From: Streptomyces cyaneogriseus subsp. noncyanogenus
GTDB taxonomy: Bacteria > Actinomycetota > Actinomycetes > Streptomycetales > Streptomycetaceae
Assembly: GCF_000931445.1 (NCBI RefSeq)
Contig: NZ_CP010849.1
Span: 6,262,001 to 6,326,000, forward strand
Direction of reading: 5' to 3'
Length of the DNA: 64,000 nt
In this document: in pieces, positions 61,148 to 64,000 of the stretch
Layout of the letters: the number at the start of each line of letters is the position of its first letter
How positions within the stretch are numbered: position 1 is the first letter of the stretch
Notes under the pieces: model-generated
Told to the model about the DNA's origin: nothing
Databases searched by the model: none
Seen by the model: only the letters and a program-made list of their open reading frames with translations
Made by a program: the position numbers and the translations under genes

Positions 61148-61933
61148 TCACGGCCGGTAGACCTTCCCCGGTTCGGCCTTCCCCGGCGCCAGCAGTTGCG
61201 GCACCGTCACGAAGACGTACCCCCGCTCCTTGAGCGCGTCGATGATCCCCGGTACGGCGGGGACGGTTCCGTCGTAGATGTCGTGCAGCAGGATGATGCC
61301 GTCCCGGGAGGACTGGGCCAGCACGCGCTGGGTGATCAGCGCGGAGTCGTTCGTCTTGTAGTCCTTGGCGGTCACGCTCCACAGCACCTCCGCGAGGCCG
61401 AGCTCACGGCTGATCTCGTGCACCGTGTCGTCGGTGCGGCCCTGGGGCGGGCGCATCAGCGTCGGGCGGCGACCGGTCAGGCGCTCTATCTCCGCGTTGG
61501 GGCGCTCCAGTTCCTCGCGTATCTCCTCCGGCTCGCTCCGGGTGAGGATCTTGTGGGTCCAGGTGTGGCTGGCCACCTCGTGCCCCTCGGCGGCCATCCG
61601 CCGGACGAGCTCCGGGTACTTCTCGATGTGCCGCTTGCCGAGCAGGAAGAAGGTCGCCGGGACCTGCTTGTCCTTCAGGATGTCGAGCAGCCGTGCGGAG
61701 TGCTCGCTCGGCCCGGCGTCGAAGGTCAGTGCGATGCACTTGGCCTTGCGGCAGTCGACGCTGCCGAAGGCGGCGGCCGGTGAGGCGGGAGCGCTGCGGA
61801 CGGTGCTCGGTGCGGTCGTGTCGACGTTCGCGCAGCCGGTCAGCACCGGTGTCAGGGCCGCGGCCGCCAACAGCGCGGCGGCGGCACGCAACCCGGTCCC
61901 CGTGTTCTTCATCTTCCTGGTCAGAGAAGGCAT
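61148..61933 (-). CDS. polysaccharide deacetylase lipoprotein (NodB-type)
   Basis: 261-residue exported deacetylase. Hydrophobic signal with lipobox LTGC (AALTPVLTGCANVD). The NodB domain has ALTFDAGPSEHS (catalytic Asp; the second, metal-binding Asp of the canonical TFDDGP is Ala), HTWTHKIL with the metal His pair, and RPPQGRTDDTV. The start is uncertain: ATG at 61933 is chosen, with ATGs at 61948 and 61912 possible. It may trim N-acetyl groups from peptidoglycan or another glycan at the surface. Upstream lies an array of CTATAC half-sites. Confidence 0.88.
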   Translation of the reverse strand: MPSLTRKMKNTGTGLRAAAALLAAAALTPVLTGCANVDTTAPSTVRSAPASPAAAFGSVDCRKAKCIALTFDAGPSEHSARLLDILKDKQVPATFFLLGKRHIEKYPELVRRMAAEGHEVASHTWTHKILTRSEPEEIREELERPNAEIERLTGRRPTLMRPPQGRTDDTVHEISRELGLAEVLWSVTAKDYKTNDSALITQRVLAQSSRDGIILLHDIYDGTVPAVPGIIDALKERGYVFVTVPQLLAPGKAEPGKVYRP

Positions 61934-61940
61934 GCGAGGA

Positions 61941-61972
61941 CTATACATAGCGAGTATAGACGCAGTGTATAG
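61941..61972. promoter_or_regulatory. array of CTATAC half-sites
   Basis: On the minus strand CTATAC occurs at 61972-61967 and 61959-61954, and its complement GTATAG at 61946-61941: three half-sites spaced 13 bp apart just upstream of the deacetylase start. Regular spacing suggests cooperative binding of an unknown regulator, and one copy may double as a -10 element. Confidence 0.5.
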
Positions 61973-62062
61973 CGATCGTCGAACTTCGGTTCGAGGTAGT
62001 CGGGCTGCTCACCGGGTTACTCGCGCGGACACGCACGTGACGGCGAGAGTGAGGAGAGCCCC

Positions 62063-63040
62063 GTGAGCGACAGCCCCGTGAGCGGACGTGTCTGGCGCCG
62101 GGCCCTGGTGACCGGCGGAGCCGGGTTCGTGGGTTCCCATCTGTGCGGCCGGCTGCTGGACGCCGGTGCCGAGGTGGTCTGCCTCGACAACCTGGCCACC
62201 GGATCCCGGAGCAATGTGGCCGAGCTGGAGCGGCGGCGCGGCTTCCGGTTCGTCCGGGCCGACGCCACCGACCCGCGCGCCCTGCGCGGCCTGCCCGGCC
62301 GGTTCGACCTCGTCCTGCACTTCGCCTGCCCGGCCTCGCCCGCCGACTATCTGCGGCTGCCGCTGGAGACCCTCGACGTCGGCAGCACCGGCACCCGCAA
62401 CGCCCTGGAGCGGGCCCGCGCCGACGGCGCCCGCTTCGTCCTCGCCTCCACCTCCGAGGTCTACGGCGACCCGCTGGAGCACCCGCAGCGCGAGACCTAC
62501 TGGGGCAACGTCAACCCGGTCGGCCCGCGCAGTGTCTACGACGAGTCCAAGCGGTTCGCCGAGGCGCTGACCACCGCCCACCGCCAGGTGCACGGCACCG
62601 ACACCGCCATCGTCCGCATCTTCAACACCTACGGTCCCCGGATGCGCACCGGCGACGGCCGCGCCGTGCCCACCTTCATCGCCCAGGCCCTGGACGGCAT
62701 GCCCCTCACCGTCGCGGGCGACGGCAGCCAGACCCGGTCCCTGTGCTACGTCGACGACACCGTGGCCGGCGTCCTCGCCCTGGCCGCCTCCGGCGAGACC
62801 GGTCCGATGAACATCGGCGGCGGCGAGGAGATCACCATGCTGGAGCTGGCCCGGCGCATCGTCGAGCTCACCGGCTCCGGCTCCCGCATCCGCTTCGTCG
62901 AACGCCCCGTCGACGACCCCGGCCGGCGCCGGCCCGACACCACCCTCGCGCGGGAGCGGCTCGGCTGGCGGCCGCGGGTCGGCTGGAGCGAGGGGCTGGA
63001 GCGGACCATCGGCTGGTTCGCGCACTCCGTGGCGGCCTGA
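62063..63040 (+). CDS. NAD-dependent sugar-nucleotide epimerase/dehydratase, UDP-glucuronate decarboxylase-like
   Basis: 325-residue extended SDR. Rossmann start TGGAGFVGSHLC; catalytic Tyr-x-x-x-Lys in SVYDESKRFAEAL; HFACPASPADY and the TSEVYGDPLEHPQ segment are typical of UDP-glucuronate decarboxylases that make UDP-xylose. GTG start with GAGGAGAG upstream. On the same strand, 217 bp ahead of a carbamoyltransferase, so it probably supplies a sugar that is later modified. It could also be a general hexose epimerase. Confidence 0.88.
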   Translation: MSDSPVSGRVWRRALVTGGAGFVGSHLCGRLLDAGAEVVCLDNLATGSRSNVAELERRRGFRFVRADATDPRALRGLPGRFDLVLHFACPASPADYLRLPLETLDVGSTGTRNALERARADGARFVLASTSEVYGDPLEHPQRETYWGNVNPVGPRSVYDESKRFAEALTTAHRQVHGTDTAIVRIFNTYGPRMRTGDGRAVPTFIAQALDGMPLTVAGDGSQTRSLCYVDDTVAGVLALAASGETGPMNIGGGEEITMLELARRIVELTGSGSRIRFVERPVDDPGRRRPDTTLARERLGWRPRVGWSEGLERTIGWFAHSVAA

Positions 63041-63106
63041 GCCGGACCGTTCACCGCCGGACTATCTGCAACAGATGGTGATATGTCCGGGTCTTTCCGT
63101 AATTGA

Positions 63107-63131
63107 GCTGTCTCCAAGTGTTTGAGACAGC
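63107..63131 (+). terminator. stem-loop between epimerase and carbamoyltransferase
   Basis: GCTGTCTC / GAGACAGC, perfect 8-bp arms with a 9-nt loop, 66 bp after the epimerase stop. It may be a terminator or a leader element of the next gene. A second small inverted repeat ATCTG-CAA-CAGAT lies at 63064-63076. Confidence 0.5.
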
Positions 63132-63257
63132 CGCCCCGCGGCACCCGCGAGCCCAAAGGCATCACCGACCCACCAGCCCCAGGAATCGACAGACGTCACC
63201 GGAAGACCGCCGAAAGGCCCGCACGACCCACCCGCCGTCCCGGACGGAGCACCGCCC

Positions 63258-64000
63258 ATGCGCATCCTCGGTATCAACGCCCTGTTCCACGACCCGGCCG
63301 CCGCCCTCGTCGTCGACGGCAGGACCGTTGCCGCCGCCGAGGAGGAACGCTTCAGCCGCCGCAAGCACGGCAAGCGGCCGGTGCCGTTCTCCGCCTGGGA
63401 GGTGCCGGAGCTGTCGGCGCGCTGGTGCCTGGAGCACGCCGGGATACGCCCCGGCGAGCTGGACGCCGTCGCCTACTCCTTCGACCCCCGGCTCGCCCGT
63501 CCCGCCCGCGACATGGGCCTGGACGACCCCTGGGACCCGCTGCGCCTGGAGTACGCCCGCCGCGCACCCGAGTTCCTCGCCGAGGCGCTGCCCGGACTCG
63601 ACCCCGAACAGGTCGTCTTCGTCCCGCACCACGTGGCGCACGCCGCCTCGGCGGGCCCCGCCTCCCCGCACCCCGACAACGACGTCCTCGTCCTGGACGG
63701 CCGCGGCGAGTGCGCCTCCCACCTCGCCGGCCGCTACCGCGACGGCAAGCTCGACACCCTGTTCACCCAGGCGCTGCCGCACTCCCTGGGCCTGGTCTAC
63801 GAGGAACTGACCGAGCACCTCGGCTTCCTGCGCAGCAGCGACGAGTTCAAGGTGATGGCCCTCGCCTCCTACGGCAAGCCCCGCTTCCTGGAGAAGCTCC
63901 GCGAACACGTCCACGCCACCGGCGACGGGGGATTCCACGCCCACGGCGTCGACTGGGCCGCCTTCGCCCCGGCCCGCGCCAAGGACGAGGACTGGACGCG
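63258..64000 (+). CDS. carbamoyltransferase (NodU/CmcH family), truncated by window end
   Basis: First 247 residues of a carbamoyltransferase that uses carbamoyl phosphate and ATP to carbamoylate a hydroxyl, often on a sugar of an antibiotic or glycan. The Kae1-like N-terminal domain is clear: ILGINALFHDPAAALVVDG, EEERFSRRKHGK, VPHHVAHAASA with the metal His residues, and VLVLDGRGE. ATG at 63258 with GGAG upstream. The rest lies beyond the window. Its pairing with a sugar-nucleotide enzyme suggests a biosynthetic locus continuing to the right. Confidence 0.92.
   Translation, partial: MRILGINALFHDPAAALVVDGRTVAAAEEERFSRRKHGKRPVPFSAWEVPELSARWCLEHAGIRPGELDAVAYSFDPRLARPARDMGLDDPWDPLRLEYARRAPEFLAEALPGLDPEQVVFVPHHVAHAASAGPASPHPDNDVLVLDGRGECASHLAGRYRDGKLDTLFTQALPHSLGLVYEELTEHLGFLRSSDEFKVMALASYGKPRFLEKLREHVHATGDGGFHAHGVDWAAFAPARAKDEDWT

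Noticed and set aside
1..64000. tRNA, rRNA and attachment sites
   Set aside because: None recognised by eye on either strand; a tRNA scan would be needed to exclude a tRNA completely.

Overview
This 64 kb window looks like a Streptomyces chromosome segment. Base composition is very G+C rich with strong third-position bias, GTG and TTG starts are common, and genes are often coupled through GTGA/ATGA overlaps. Marker families point the same way: a WhiJ-type XRE/DUF397 pair, a DUF2637 protein, a PucR-controlled xanthine dehydrogenase, and an alditol oxidase whose sequence I recognise as close to Streptomyces AldO. I saw no rRNA, tRNA, CRISPR array, replication origin or intact prophage. Gene content (sugar enzymes, stand-alone regulators, detoxification, gene remnants) fits an accessory or arm-proximal region.

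Layout. 1-4.7 kb: a LacI regulator (cut by the window edge) divergent from a type-B carboxylesterase, then a WhiJ-like module (XRE regulator, DUF397 protein with three tandem 60-bp repeats, divergent HATPase). 4.8-8.8 kb: a minus-strand set of an acyltransferase-aminotransferase fusion, a coupled CdsA-like membrane protein, a nitrilase-family hydrolase and a 98-residue protein of unknown family. 9-12.3 kb: homocysteine methyltransferase and a Tat-exported GH43 enzyme with an SGNH acetylesterase (plant cell-wall sugar use). 12.3-14.5 kb: a decayed pocket with remnants around an SGNH hydrolase. 14.5-22.3 kb: MFS exporter with divergent TetR and two near-identical operators, a PEP-mutase/isocitrate-lyase family enzyme, a GT4 glycosyltransferase with a glycogen-debranching-like enzyme, and a TetR/hydrolase pair.

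22.6-27.8 kb: exported PHP-type metallohydrolase with a His-rich leader and a coupled partner, AldO, and a radical-SAM protein with an unusual CX8CX2C cluster motif. 27.9-29.6 kb: a scar with GNAT and IS256 remnants. 29.7-33.3 kb: RsgA, an Ada/AlkA fusion coupled to Ogt (alkylation repair), and DUF456. 33.5-42.7 kb: a LuxR-type regulator, a PP2C-like protein with a duplicated Pro-rich linker, PoxB, an HATPase, DUF2637, an iron-box-controlled FhuF-like reductase, and a GntR regulator.

42.7-49.4 kb: a fused SecDF, a small His-rich exported protein, a two-component system, two DksA/TraR zinc-finger proteins and a helical-repeat protein with a duplicated 3' end. 49.6-58.5 kb: a purine catabolism locus (PucR, three xanthine dehydrogenase subunits, NCS2 permease, XdhC). 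58.5-64 kb: an SRPBCC protein, a Tat-exported multicopper oxidase downstream of a CsoR-like box, a lipoprotein polysaccharide deacetylase, a UDP-glucuronate decarboxylase-like enzyme and the start of a carbamoyltransferase. The last two suggest that a carbamoylated-sugar locus begins at the right edge.
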